Shown in pieces: positions 6,629 through 12,899 of a DNA stretch of 12,899 nucleotides. Every line of letters begins with the position of its first letter. Within the stretch, counting starts at the first letter, position 1. Source of the stretch: Oscillospiraceae bacterium (GTDB lineage: Bacteria > Bacillota_A > Clostridia > Oscillospirales > Oscillospiraceae); contig CADAPN010000099.1 of NCBI GenBank assembly GCA_902789835.1, positions 1-12,899 on the forward strand, written 5' to 3'. Both the position numbers and the translations under genes were made by a program. The notes under the pieces are model-generated. The model made no database searches and was not told where the DNA came from. It worked only from the letters and a program-made list of their open reading frames with translations.

Positions 6629-7556
6629 GGATTGGAACCGTCGAACTAAAGGGGCGCGTGGTCCTTGCTCCGATGGCGGGGGTGACGGACTTTGCGTTCC
6701 GGGAACTCTGCAGACGCTGCGGCGCGGCCTTCACGACCACCGAGATGGTCAGCGCCCGGGCATTGACCTACGGCGACCTCAAGAGCCGGGAACTGCTCTG
6801 GCTTTCGGAGGAGGAGACCCCGGCGGCGGTTCAGATTTTCGGTCACGAGCCGTCGGTCATGGCCGAGGCGGCGCAGATGGCGGCGGAGCTCTCCGGGGCG
6901 GCTGTCGTGGACATCAACATGGGCTGCCCGGTGGGAAGGATCCGGAGCTGGCGTACCGAATTGTCGAAGCGGTAGTCGGGGCGGTGCCCGTCCCGGTTAC
7001 GGTCAAGTTCCGCAAAGGCTGGGACAACGGAAACGTGAACGCGGTGGAATTTGCCCGCGGCTGCGAGCAGGCGGGCGCCGCCGGACTCGCGGTACACGGG
7101 CGAACGAGGGCACAGCTCTATGCCGGGAGAGCGGACTGGGACATTATCCGGGAGGTCAAAAAGGCGGTAACGATCCCAGTGACGGCCAATGGGGATGTGT
7201 TCAGCGGGGAAGACGCGGCGCATCTTTTGCGCTATACCGGCTGTGACGCGGTCATGATCGGAAGAGGCTGCTTCGGAGATCCCTGGCTGTTTTCCCGGGC
7301 GAATGCGGCCATCAACGGAGAAGCGGAACCGGAGAAGCCGCCCCTGGGGGAACGGATGGACGCCGCGCTGCATCAGATAGAACGCCTGGCCGAACGGCGC
7401 GGAGAGCGCTCGGCCTGCATGGAGGCAAGGCATCAGCTCCCTTGGTATCTGCACGGGGTTCCGTATTCCGGAAGCTATCGCCAGCAGATGGTGCATGTGG
7501 AGACCCTTGCGGAGATCCGGACAATCGTTTCCCGGATCAAACGGGAACTTTCTTAA
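6625..7556 (+). pseudogene. dus: tRNA-dihydrouridine synthase gene, disrupted by a ~37-bp frameshifting deletion
   Basis: Flavoenzyme of the Dus family (closest to DusB/YacF types) that reduces uridine in tRNA D-loops. The first frame (6625 to TAG at 6973-6975) begins MRIGTVELKGRVVLAPMAG and runs through VQIFG to DINMGCPV; Cys101 of GCP is the expected catalytic residue. The rest lies in another frame, resuming at KDPELAYRIVEAVV (from 6936) with VTVKFRKGW, AVHGRTR, ANGDVF and VMIGRGCFGDPW, and ends at 7556. Relatives have about 14 residues (PKxxxxxxGSALM-like, FMN/substrate loop) between V and DP. Here 5 nt remain at 6934-6938, implying 37 nt are missing (3n+1). As read, translation would give a 116-residue fragment. 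Whether this is true gene decay or a sequence error cannot be decided here. It is the third gene of the trmB operon, coupled to xth by ATGA. Confidence 0.88.
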
Positions 7557-7597
7557 CGAATCGCTGACAAAACGGAACATTTTCCCTAAATTGGCGC

Positions 7598-7626
7598 TTG
7601 AACCGGACTTTTTGTTATGATATAAT
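7598..7626 (+). promoter_or_regulatory. Promoter of rex
   Basis: TTGAAC (7598-7603), a 17-bp spacer and a perfect TATAAT (7621-7626) with an extended -10 TG at 7618-7619: a strong promoter with a leader of about 34 nt. No terminator is visible between the dus stop (7556) and this promoter, so read-through from the upstream operon is possible. Confidence 0.88.
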
Positions 7627-7637
7627 ATTAATATCAT
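7617..7637. promoter_or_regulatory. Inverted repeat over the rex -10 and start site
   Basis: ATGATAT (7617-7623), 7 bp, then ATATCAT (7631-7637): a perfect 7-bp inverted repeat covering the -10 box and transcription start. Its position would suit a repressor operator. It does not match the usual clostridial Rex consensus (TTGTTAA and its inverse), although a TTGTTA half lies at 7612-7617. AT-rich promoters produce such repeats by chance, so the call is tentative. Confidence 0.35.
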
Positions 7638-7666
7638 TTTACTTTAAGACAGACAGAGGAGATTTG

Positions 7667-8338
7667 ATGGTGAAACGGGTTAAGGTTTCGAACAACGTGA
7701 TCAGGCGCCTGCCGCGTTACCTTCGGAAGCTGGACGAATTGCAGGAAAACGGGATCAACAGAATTTCTTCCTTTGAACTTGGGCAGCAGCTCGGCCTGAC
7801 GCCGTCGCAGATCCGACAGGATTTCAGCTGCTTCGGTGAGTTTGGCCAGCAGGGCTACGGATACAATGTCTCCGGTCTGCGGGAGCAGATCGCGTCCATT
7901 CTCGGAATGGACAGGGGATACAAGGCGATCCTCGTGGGCGTCGGCAACATCGGCCACGCGCTGATGGACAACTTCAGCTTTGCCGAGTGCGGCGTGGAGC
8001 TGGCAGCGGCTTTCGACATCAAAGAAAGCCTGATCGGGACGGAATTCAAAGGGGTTCCCATTCTGGCGGAGGCACAGCTGGAGGAGTATCTGAAAGCCAA
8101 TGACATCGCGCTTGCGGTGCTTTGCGTGCCGAAGGAAGTCGCGGTCAATGTGACGAAGATCCTGACGGACAACGGGATTGAGGCAATCTGGAACTTTACC
8201 AACATGGAACTGACAGAACCGAACAGCCCCATTATTGTCGAGAATGTCCATTTTTCCGACAGTCTGCTGTCGCTCAGCTACTTTGTGTCGGAGCGGATGG
8301 ACGAACGCACGGCGGAGGCTTCCAGAAACGGGAAGTAA
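7667..8338 (+). CDS. rex: Redox-sensing transcriptional repressor Rex
   Basis: Homodimeric repressor that senses the NADH/NAD+ ratio and controls fermentation and respiration genes; NADH binding releases DNA. The 223 residues match Rex. An N-terminal winged helix (about 1-80) includes RRLPRYLRKL, the recognition-helix segment LTPSQIRQDFSCFG and the wing block GQQGYGYNV. A Rossmann NAD(H) domain follows with GVGNIG at 91-96, and then the C-terminal domain-swapped helix (ENVHFSDSLLSLSYFV). The ATG at 7667 is chosen because AGAGGAGA (7655-7662) precedes it; the frame is open upstream to the promoter but without a ribosome site. It probably forms a unit with mnmE only through terminator read-through. 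Confidence 0.97.
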   Translation: MVKRVKVSNNVIRRLPRYLRKLDELQENGINRISSFELGQQLGLTPSQIRQDFSCFGEFGQQGYGYNVSGLREQIASILGMDRGYKAILVGVGNIGHALMDNFSFAECGVELAAAFDIKESLIGTEFKGVPILAEAQLEEYLKANDIALAVLCVPKEVAVNVTKILTDNGIEAIWNFTNMELTEPNSPIIVENVHFSDSLLSLSYFVSERMDERTAEASRNGK

Positions 8339-8372
8339 GCGCCTCGGATCTGAAGCAAAAGGAAGATAAAAT

Positions 8373-8400
8373 CCCCCCGCTTGCGCGGGGGTGTTTTTTT
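8373..8400 (+). terminator. Intrinsic terminator between rex and mnmE
   Basis: Stem CCCCCGC (8374-8380) / GCGGGGG (8385-8391) with loop TTGC, followed by a run of seven T (8394-8400). It is a textbook terminator 35 bp past the rex stop. The T-run ends only 5 nt before the mnmE ribosome site (AAGGAG, 8406-8411), so it lies inside any mnmE leader made by read-through. Confidence 0.93.
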
Positions 8401-8416
8401 GAAGAAAGGAGCCGCT

Positions 8417-9775
8417 ATGGCTGAACCCATTGCCGCCATTGCCACCGGCCAGCAGGTCGCGGCGATCGGCATCGTACGCATGTCGGGAGAGCGCAGCATC
8501 GAGCTGGCAGACCGGCTGTTTTCCCCCTGCGCGGGGGGACGCCTGAAGGATGCAAAGGACCGGAAACTGGTATACGGGGAACTGCGAAGCGCCAAAGGGG
8601 AGCTCCTGGATCTCTGCCTGTGTACGGTCAGCCGGGGACCGCAGAGCTACACCGGGGAGGACACGGTGGAGTTTCAATGCCACGGGTCACCGATGCTGCT
8701 GCAGGTGCTGCTGAAGGAGCTCTTTGCCCTCGGGGCCAGACAGGCCGGTCCGGGGGAGTTTACGAAGCGGGCGTTTCTGAACGGGCGGATGGACCTCAGC
8801 TCTGCCGAGGCGGTGATCGACCTGATTGACGCCGAGACGGCCGAGGCCGTGCGCAACGCGGCCGGACAGCTCTCCGGGGCGATCCACCGGAAAGCGGCGG
8901 CGATTTATGACGAGCTCGTCGATATGAGCGCACATTTCCATGCAGTGCTGGATTATCCGGACGAGGACATCGAGGAATTCGAAATTCAGAGCTACCGTGA
9001 TATGCTGACAGGCGGACAGCGGAGCCTGGAGAGGCTGCTTGGCACCTTTGAAAGAGGACAGATGATGAACAGCGGTATCCCCACCGCCATCATCGGCCTT
9101 CCGAACGCAGGGAAGAGCTCTCTGCTGAACGCGCTGCTGGGCTATGAGCGGGCGATCGTCACGGATGTGCCGGGCACAACGCGGGACACCGTTGAGGAGC
9201 GGGTTCAGCTGGGCGGCGTGAGTCTGCGTCTGATCGACACGGCAGGCATCCGTGAAACGGACGACCGGGTGGAACAGCTCGGTGTTCAGAGAAGTCTTGC
9301 CGCCGCGGCGTCTGCGTCTTTGGTGCTTGCGGTCATCGACGGCAACGGCGAGAGCAGTGCGGCAGCGGAGCAGATCCTCCGTACGGCAGAACGCGCGGAG
9401 CATGGAATCGCGGTGATTTCCAAAACCGACCTGCCGCAGCGGTTTCCGCTTCCGGAGACACGGCTTCCGGTGGTGTCGGTGAGCAGCGTGACCGGAGAGG
9501 GACTGGAACAGCTGGAGGAGAGAATCAAAGCGCTCTTTCCGCTGCCGGCGGTCCCGGCGGGGGAGATCCTGACCAATGTGAGGCAGGCGGACGCGGTGCG
9601 CCGGGCGGCGGAAAGCATGGATGCCGCCTGCAAAGCCCTGGAGGCGGGAATGACGCCGGATATCATCCTGACAGAGACAGAGAACGCCATGCAGGCCCTG
9701 GGGGAACTGACGGGGGCAAGCATTCGGGAAGATGTCACCAATCAGATCTTCGCACGCTTCTGTGTGGGCAAATAA
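8417..9775 (+). CDS. mnmE: tRNA modification GTPase MnmE (TrmE)
   Basis: Works with MnmG to install the cmnm5 group on U34 of certain tRNAs, consuming GTP and a folate C1 unit. The 452 residues fit the family: a folate-binding N-terminal domain (about 1-118, with TGEDTVEFQCHG), a helical domain, and an inserted G domain with GLPNAGKSS (P-loop, 227-235), GTTRD (253-257) and DTAG (274-277). The C-terminus is CVGK, the conserved CxGK motif carrying the essential Cys449. The G4 motif reads SKTD (335-338) where NKxD is usual. The ATG at 8417 is fixed by AAGGAG (8406-8411); a TTG at 8381 in the terminator loop is not credible. mnmG, the usual neighbour, is not in the window. No promoter is evident between rex and this gene. 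Confidence 0.97.
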   Translation: MAEPIAAIATGQQVAAIGIVRMSGERSIELADRLFSPCAGGRLKDAKDRKLVYGELRSAKGELLDLCLCTVSRGPQSYTGEDTVEFQCHGSPMLLQVLLKELFALGARQAGPGEFTKRAFLNGRMDLSSAEAVIDLIDAETAEAVRNAAGQLSGAIHRKAAAIYDELVDMSAHFHAVLDYPDEDIEEFEIQSYRDMLTGGQRSLERLLGTFERGQMMNSGIPTAIIGLPNAGKSSLLNALLGYERAIVTDVPGTTRDTVEERVQLGGVSLRLIDTAGIRETDDRVEQLGVQRSLAAAASASLVLAVIDGNGESSAAAEQILRTAERAEHGIAVISKTDLPQRFPLPETRLPVVSVSSVTGEGLEQLEERIKALFPLPAVPAGEILTNVRQADAVRRAAESMDAACKALEAGMTPDIILTETENAMQALGELTGASIREDVTNQIFARFCVGK

Positions 9776-9782
9776 GCGAAAG

Positions 9783-9801
9783 CCCGCCGCTGTACGGCGG
9801 G
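9783..9801 (+). terminator. Small GC hairpin after mnmE
   Basis: CCCGCCG (9783-9789) pairs with CGGCGGG (9795-9801) around a 5-nt loop, 8 bp beyond the mnmE stop. No T-run follows. It may contribute to ending the mnmE transcript together with the stronger hairpin 25 bp downstream. Confidence 0.45.
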
Positions 9802-9824
9802 GGAGCGCCCGATTCGAGAGATAA

Positions 9825-9864
9825 AACAGCAGACCCCCTGCCGAAAGGCAGGGGGTCTGCTGTT
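9825..9864. terminator. Bidirectional terminator between mnmE and the NlpC/P60 gene
   Basis: A perfect 18-bp stem (9825-9842 and 9847-9864) capped by a GAAA tetraloop. On the minus strand it lies 11 bp past the NlpC/P60 gene stop and is followed by TTTTAT, making it that gene's terminator. In the plus direction it also backs up the end of mnmE. The two genes converge here. Confidence 0.9.
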
Positions 9865-9875
9865 GGGAAACGGGA

Positions 9876-11474
9876 TCAGGTCAATCTTCGGATCTCATAA
9901 CCGCGGGAAGCATAGTACCCGGTGGTCAGAGAAGTTGTGACGACACCGAGGTCGGAGTTTGCCGCATGGATAAACAGATCGTCTCCCACATAGATGCCGA
10001 GATGGCCGACGTAATTGTTCCCGGAATAGAAACAGAGCAGGTCGCCCGGCTGAAGATCCGCCGGATCCACATGGACACCGTCGGAAAGCGCGTCATTGGA
10101 GACACGGCTGGTCTGGAGGCCGAACTGGCCGAAGACATACTGAACAAATCCGGAGCAGTCAAAGCCGGTTTCGGGAGATTTACCGCCCCACTTATACGGG
10201 GTGCCCACATACTGAAGGGCGTAGGACGCAATCTCCTTTCCGAGTTCGGTCCCGGACGCGCTGCTGAGTCCGGATTCCGGCGCGTAGGTTCCCTCTGTCA
10301 CAAAGGGCGCCGAGACGTAACCGTCTTTGCCGTTGGCGATGACGCGGAGCCAGTCCTGAGAAACGCCGGTGATTCTCACGGCGGTCCCGTAATTCAGCTC
10401 ATCGAGAATCTTCGCAGACATGGAGGGAGATTCCCGCAGGCGTACACCGGTACCGGTGATATAGCCGTCCTTGATCTGATCGGAGGAGGGGGCGTAATTC
10501 CCGGTGGCGACGCCGCTGTTCATGGAAGCGTTGGCTTCCGCAGCGCTGTCGGGGCTAAGCTCTTCGATGAAATCGGAAAAGATATACCCGTTGACATGCT
10601 CGGCGGGGAGGGAGACCGCCACCCATTCCCCGGAGATCCCGGAGATGGTGACCTCGGTACCCTCGTCATAGGTCCCGATAATGGAGTAGGAAGAGCCGGG
10701 ACCGGTACGGAGCCGAACGGCGTTGCCGGTCACCTGGCCGAGCTTCAGACGCGGCGCGGAGGCGGCGTCGGTTTCGGCAGCGGAATTTCCCGCGGAAAAC
10801 ATGCGGCTTGTTTCCGCCGGATTCCCGACAGCCTCCGCGGCCGGGGCCTCGATGGGTGCGATCACTTGCCCGGTCACGGTTTGGGGCAGAGGCTTCGGTT
10901 CACCGACGGAGAGGAATGCCTCCGGCAGCTCGGAGGGCTTCGGCGTGGGGACGGTTTCGATCACAAAACGAGGTTCTGTGACCGTGATGAGCGTGCCGGA
11001 CACGTCGGAGCCGGCAGAAGAATGATCTCCCGCTGTCAGCTCGGCTGTGGGGGTGGGGGAAGGCGGAACGAAGGGACCATCCGTATGGATTGTGCCGTCC
11101 GTGGGCACATAGACAAGCTGCTCCTGGGGAAGCGTCTCTCCCAGCGTGCTTGCGCCGGGCTCCTGAACGACAAAAACCGTGGAACCGCCGGAGCCGGAGA
11201 CGCCGCTGTCCTCTGTGAGGGACAGAAACTGGGAGGAGACATAACCGCTCCCTCCGTCCCAGCTGATCTGATACCAATCGGGATTTGAGCGGTCGAGAAT
11301 CTCCACCACCGTATCACGGTTGACGCTTGTCGAAATGCCGTATACGGTGCCGGGACCGTTGCGGACATTCACCTCATCGCCGGTGACGACCGCCTGCTCG
11401 GCATAGGCCGAGACCGACGGAAGCGCCGACAGACAGGCGGTCAGAACAAGCGCACAGATGCGTTCCTTTCGCAT
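9876..11474 (-). CDS. Secreted cell-wall endopeptidase with three SH3 domains and NlpC/P60
   Basis: Predicted exported peptidoglycan hydrolase of the NlpC/P60 cysteine peptidase family, which cleaves stem peptides, typically next to D-Glu. The 532 residues begin with a signal peptide (charged start, hydrophobic core, likely cleavage AYA|EQ after residue 25). Bacterial SH3 domains lie at about 28-87, 247-305 and 336-393. A Pro/Thr/Ser/Glu-rich linker covers about 88-245. The catalytic domain is at 412-532 with Cys440 in DCSGF, His491 in GHLGIY and His503 in FIHAAN, a complete triad. LTAC at 11-14 resembles a lipobox, so a lipoprotein is an alternative. The ATG follows AGAAGG with 7-nt spacing. 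It starts 20 bp after the small conserved gene upstream, probably sharing its promoter, and ends in the bidirectional terminator. Confidence 0.94.
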   Translation of the reverse strand: MRKERICALVLTACLSALPSVSAYAEQAVVTGDEVNVRNGPGTVYGISTSVNRDTVVEILDRSNPDWYQISWDGGSGYVSSQFLSLTEDSGVSGSGGSTVFVVQEPGASTLGETLPQEQLVYVPTDGTIHTDGPFVPPSPTPTAELTAGDHSSAGSDVSGTLITVTEPRFVIETVPTPKPSELPEAFLSVGEPKPLPQTVTGQVIAPIEAPAAEAVGNPAETSRMFSAGNSAAETDAASAPRLKLGQVTGNAVRLRTGPGSSYSIIGTYDEGTEVTISGISGEWVAVSLPAEHVNGYIFSDFIEELSPDSAAEANASMNSGVATGNYAPSSDQIKDGYITGTGVRLRESPSMSAKILDELNYGTAVRITGVSQDWLRVIANGKDGYVSAPFVTEGTYAPESGLSSASGTELGKEIASYALQYVGTPYKWGGKSPETGFDCSGFVQYVFGQFGLQTSRVSNDALSDGVHVDPADLQPGDLLCFYSGNNYVGHLGIYVGDDLFIHAANSDLGVVTTSLTTGYYASRGYEIRRLT

Positions 11475-11494
11475 GAAAATACCTTCTTTAAACC

Positions 11495-11776
11495 TCAGCG
11501 CGCGGCAAGGGCACGCTCCAACCAGACAGCCGCGACGTCGATGGCGGAATACAGGCTGTCTTTTTCCGTTTTCTTTACGATACGATCGCGGGACTTGACC
11601 GACGCGTCCGTCAGTTGAAGCTGAACGGAGACCTTCGTCGCGACATCCAGATCCTTGACCTTTTTGGTGTCGAGAATCTGCATCATGATCACGTACTTGT
11701 CCGCAAAGCTGCCGTAGTAGATAAAATTATCCTTCCGCTGGAGAGGATGACCCTTATACTCCAAAGCTTTTGCCAA
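11495..11776 (-). CDS. Conserved small protein of Clostridia, unknown function
   Basis: A 93-residue protein I recognise only as resembling a conserved hypothetical family of Clostridia. The frame is open to 11905, but the start is placed at a TTG (plus 11774-11776) because GGAGGTG (plus 11783-11789) stands at the ideal 8-nt distance. It begins with an AKALEYKGHPL block, then NFIYYGSFADKYVIMM, a likely beta-rich part. A central Lys/Asp-rich strand region follows (ILDTKKVKDLDVATKV), and it ends in a helix, SLYSAIDVAAVWLERAL. There is no signal peptide, membrane segment or Cys, so it is probably cytosolic. It has its own promoter and a structured leader, and is followed after 20 bp by the NlpC/P60 gene. 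Its neighbours (a PBP upstream, a wall hydrolase downstream) hint at an envelope link, but nothing in its sequence shows one. Confidence 0.82.
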   Translation of the reverse strand: MAKALEYKGHPLQRKDNFIYYGSFADKYVIMMQILDTKKVKDLDVATKVSVQLQLTDASVKSRDRIVKKTEKDSLYSAIDVAAVWLERALAAR

Positions 11777-11803
11777 ATGAAACACCTCCAATTGTTTTAT
11801 CAG

Positions 11804-11872
11804 CACCGGGATACCGCTTAACGGAACGGACTGCCCGGTGGGGATCTCTTCCCGCCTCCGGCGGAGAGAGAT
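11804..11872 (-). other. Two-hairpin leader RNA upstream of the 93-residue protein gene
   Basis: In the roughly 110-nt leader, read on the minus strand, the first hairpin pairs ATCTCT..CCGCC with GGCGG..AGAGAT (plus 11844-11872, 3-nt loop, one mismatch and one wobble). The second pairs CACCGGG with CCCGGTG (plus 11804-11810 and 11834-11840) around a 23-nt loop that could itself hold a small CCG/CGG stem. The second ends 14 nt before the ribosome site. No T-run follows either hairpin, so attenuation by termination is not evident. It might modulate translation or stability, or hairpin 1 may simply end the PBP transcript. I do not recognise a known riboswitch. Confidence 0.5.
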
Positions 11873-11895
11873 AAAGGCAACGTGATTTATGAAAG

Positions 11896-11924
11896 GGTAT
11901 AACACACCGCAACCGGCCTGTCAA
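11896..11924 (-). promoter_or_regulatory. Promoter of the small-protein/NlpC-P60 operon
   Basis: On the minus strand a perfect TTGACA (plus 11919-11924), a 17-bp spacer and TATACC (plus 11896-11901). It begins 5 bp past the PBP stop codon, so the downstream pair can be transcribed independently of the PBP gene. Confidence 0.8.
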
Positions 11925-11928
11925 GGCG

Positions 11929-12899
11929 TTATCCGCCGATGATCACGACGCTGTCGCCGCCCTGCCAGGGGGTGGTGTTATTAAAATTGTCCCAATAATA
12001 GGAACTGTCGAAGTCTTCGCTGGTAATGCCCTCTTCAATCAGGTCTTGATCGGTTCTGGCGACCTGGGTGGGGGCTTCGATAAACACATGGGTATCGGGT
12101 GCGAGATAGGGATAGGTGAAATCCGCCCAGGGGAGCCCCGAGTGGACCTGGCTCATGACCTGGCGCCAGACGCGGGCGGCGGGATTCCCGTTGGAGTTGA
12201 TCCGCTCGGGAATGTCAAAACCGGTCCAGACCACGGCGACATAGTAGGGCGTTACCCCGGCAAACCAGCGGTCTTTGTATTCGCCCGAGGTGCCGGTTTT
12301 GCCGGCGACCGGGACGTTGTTGAGCCGGGCTTCGGTGCCGGTGCCTTCGTTGACGGCGTTTTTCATCATCCAGGTCAGGCAGTAGGCCGTGTTGGGATCA
12401 AACGCGGCAATCGTCTGAGGAACGTTGTCCAGGACGATGTTTCCGCGGCTGTCGGTTACCATGGAATAGGTGCGGCTGTAGGTGAAGACGCCGTCGTTGA
12501 CCAGCGCGCAGTAGGCCTGTGCCATTTCGCGCACAGAAATGCCGTTGGTGAGCTGACCCAGCGCCATGGGCGCGTAGGACGCGTCATCCCGAGACGCTGT
12601 GTCAGGTAATCATACGAGGTCTGCGGACCATTGGGCAGCTTGTCCACGATTTGGGCCGCGACGGTGTTCAAAGACCACTTGAGCGCCTGATAGATCGAAA
12701 GAACGCCATAGTTTTCGTAGTTGTCGTTGTGCGGATACCAGCTCGTGCCGGAGAGCACAATATAGTTGGCGTCATTGACCAGCGTATCGGGGGTAATGAT
12801 CCCTTCGTTGAGCGCGGGGCCGTAGCTTGCCAGGGGCTTGATGGAAGAGCCGGGGGAACGGGTGGCGCCGCCGTAGTTGACCCCGCCGGAGCTGATGGG
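11929..12899 (-). pseudogene. Class A penicillin-binding protein, transpeptidase part, frameshifted; 5' end off window
   Basis: Membrane-anchored wall synthase; only the C-terminal transpeptidase half is in view, and a glycosyltransferase domain would lie beyond 12899. All three active-site motifs are visible: SSIK in TRSPGSSIKP (Ser at 12846-12848), SLN in KWSLNTVA (12666-12674) and KTGT in AGKTGTSG (KTG at 12292-12300). The protein ends DSVVIIGG at 11929. The frame breaks between YLTQRLG (12588 and up) and DDASYAPMALG (12588 and down). The bases CTC GG GAT at 12586-12593 switch frames by 3n+1. Relatives usually have a longer FTTLV-type stretch here before the ALGxLTxGV block, so a short deletion is likelier than a single-base slip. 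As read, the upstream frame would end at 12456, losing KTG. A sequencing or assembly error is the alternative. Confidence 0.85.

Noticed and set aside
6934..6975. Programmed ribosomal frameshifting in dus
   Set aside because: There is no slippery run, and shifting frames would not restore the conserved residues that are absent from the DNA.
9966..11288. A 440-codon open frame on the plus strand opposite the NlpC/P60 gene
   Set aside because: The minus-strand reading has a signal peptide, three SH3 domains and a full catalytic triad. The opposite frame is glycine/arginine-rich and resembles nothing.

Overview
The window reads as a stretch of chromosome from a fairly GC-rich, low-copy Gram-positive bacterium of the class Clostridia, most like the Oscillospiraceae/Ruminococcaceae. 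This rests on the gene repertoire (Rex, a short 11-helix NSS transporter, an SH3-NlpC/P60 wall hydrolase, a small Clostridia-type conserved protein), strong AGGAGG-type ribosome sites, near-consensus sigma-A promoters and compact GC-rich terminators. No phage, transposon, CRISPR or plasmid gene was seen. The taxonomic call is inference, not a database result.

Layout. Positions 1-69 hold most of a tRNA-Pro(CGG) on the minus strand with a perfect promoter. Lon protease (268-2592) follows and ends in a 20-bp hairpin. A sodium-coupled NSS transporter (2826-4166) with its own promoter comes next, then two near-identical terminators; between them lies a short decayed copy of the transporter's last codons. 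rsmG (minus, 4304-5017) faces away from a coupled operon, trmB-xth-dus (plus, 5157-7556). The two are driven by back-to-back promoters 7 bp apart. rex (7667-8338) has its own strong promoter, and mnmE (8417-9775) follows behind an intrinsic terminator. A bidirectional terminator separates mnmE from a convergent minus-strand cell-wall block: a class A penicillin-binding protein (running off the right edge), a 93-residue conserved protein with a structured leader, and a secreted SH3/NlpC-P60 endopeptidase.

Function. Most of the window is housekeeping: proteolysis (Lon), tRNA/rRNA modification (RsmG, TrmB, Dus, MnmE), DNA repair (Xth), NADH-sensing repression (Rex) and wall synthesis or remodelling (PBP, NlpC/P60).

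The most notable signals are lesions and relics, not a new system. dus has lost about 37 bp at its conserved active-site segment and is out of frame. The PBP gene has a frameshift, probably also a short deletion, inside its transpeptidase domain. The transporter has left a tandem remnant encoding GLAALGWK next to the intact GLATFGWK end. I did not find a previously undescribed multi-gene system. The least understood coding unit is the 93-residue protein gene with its hairpin leader.
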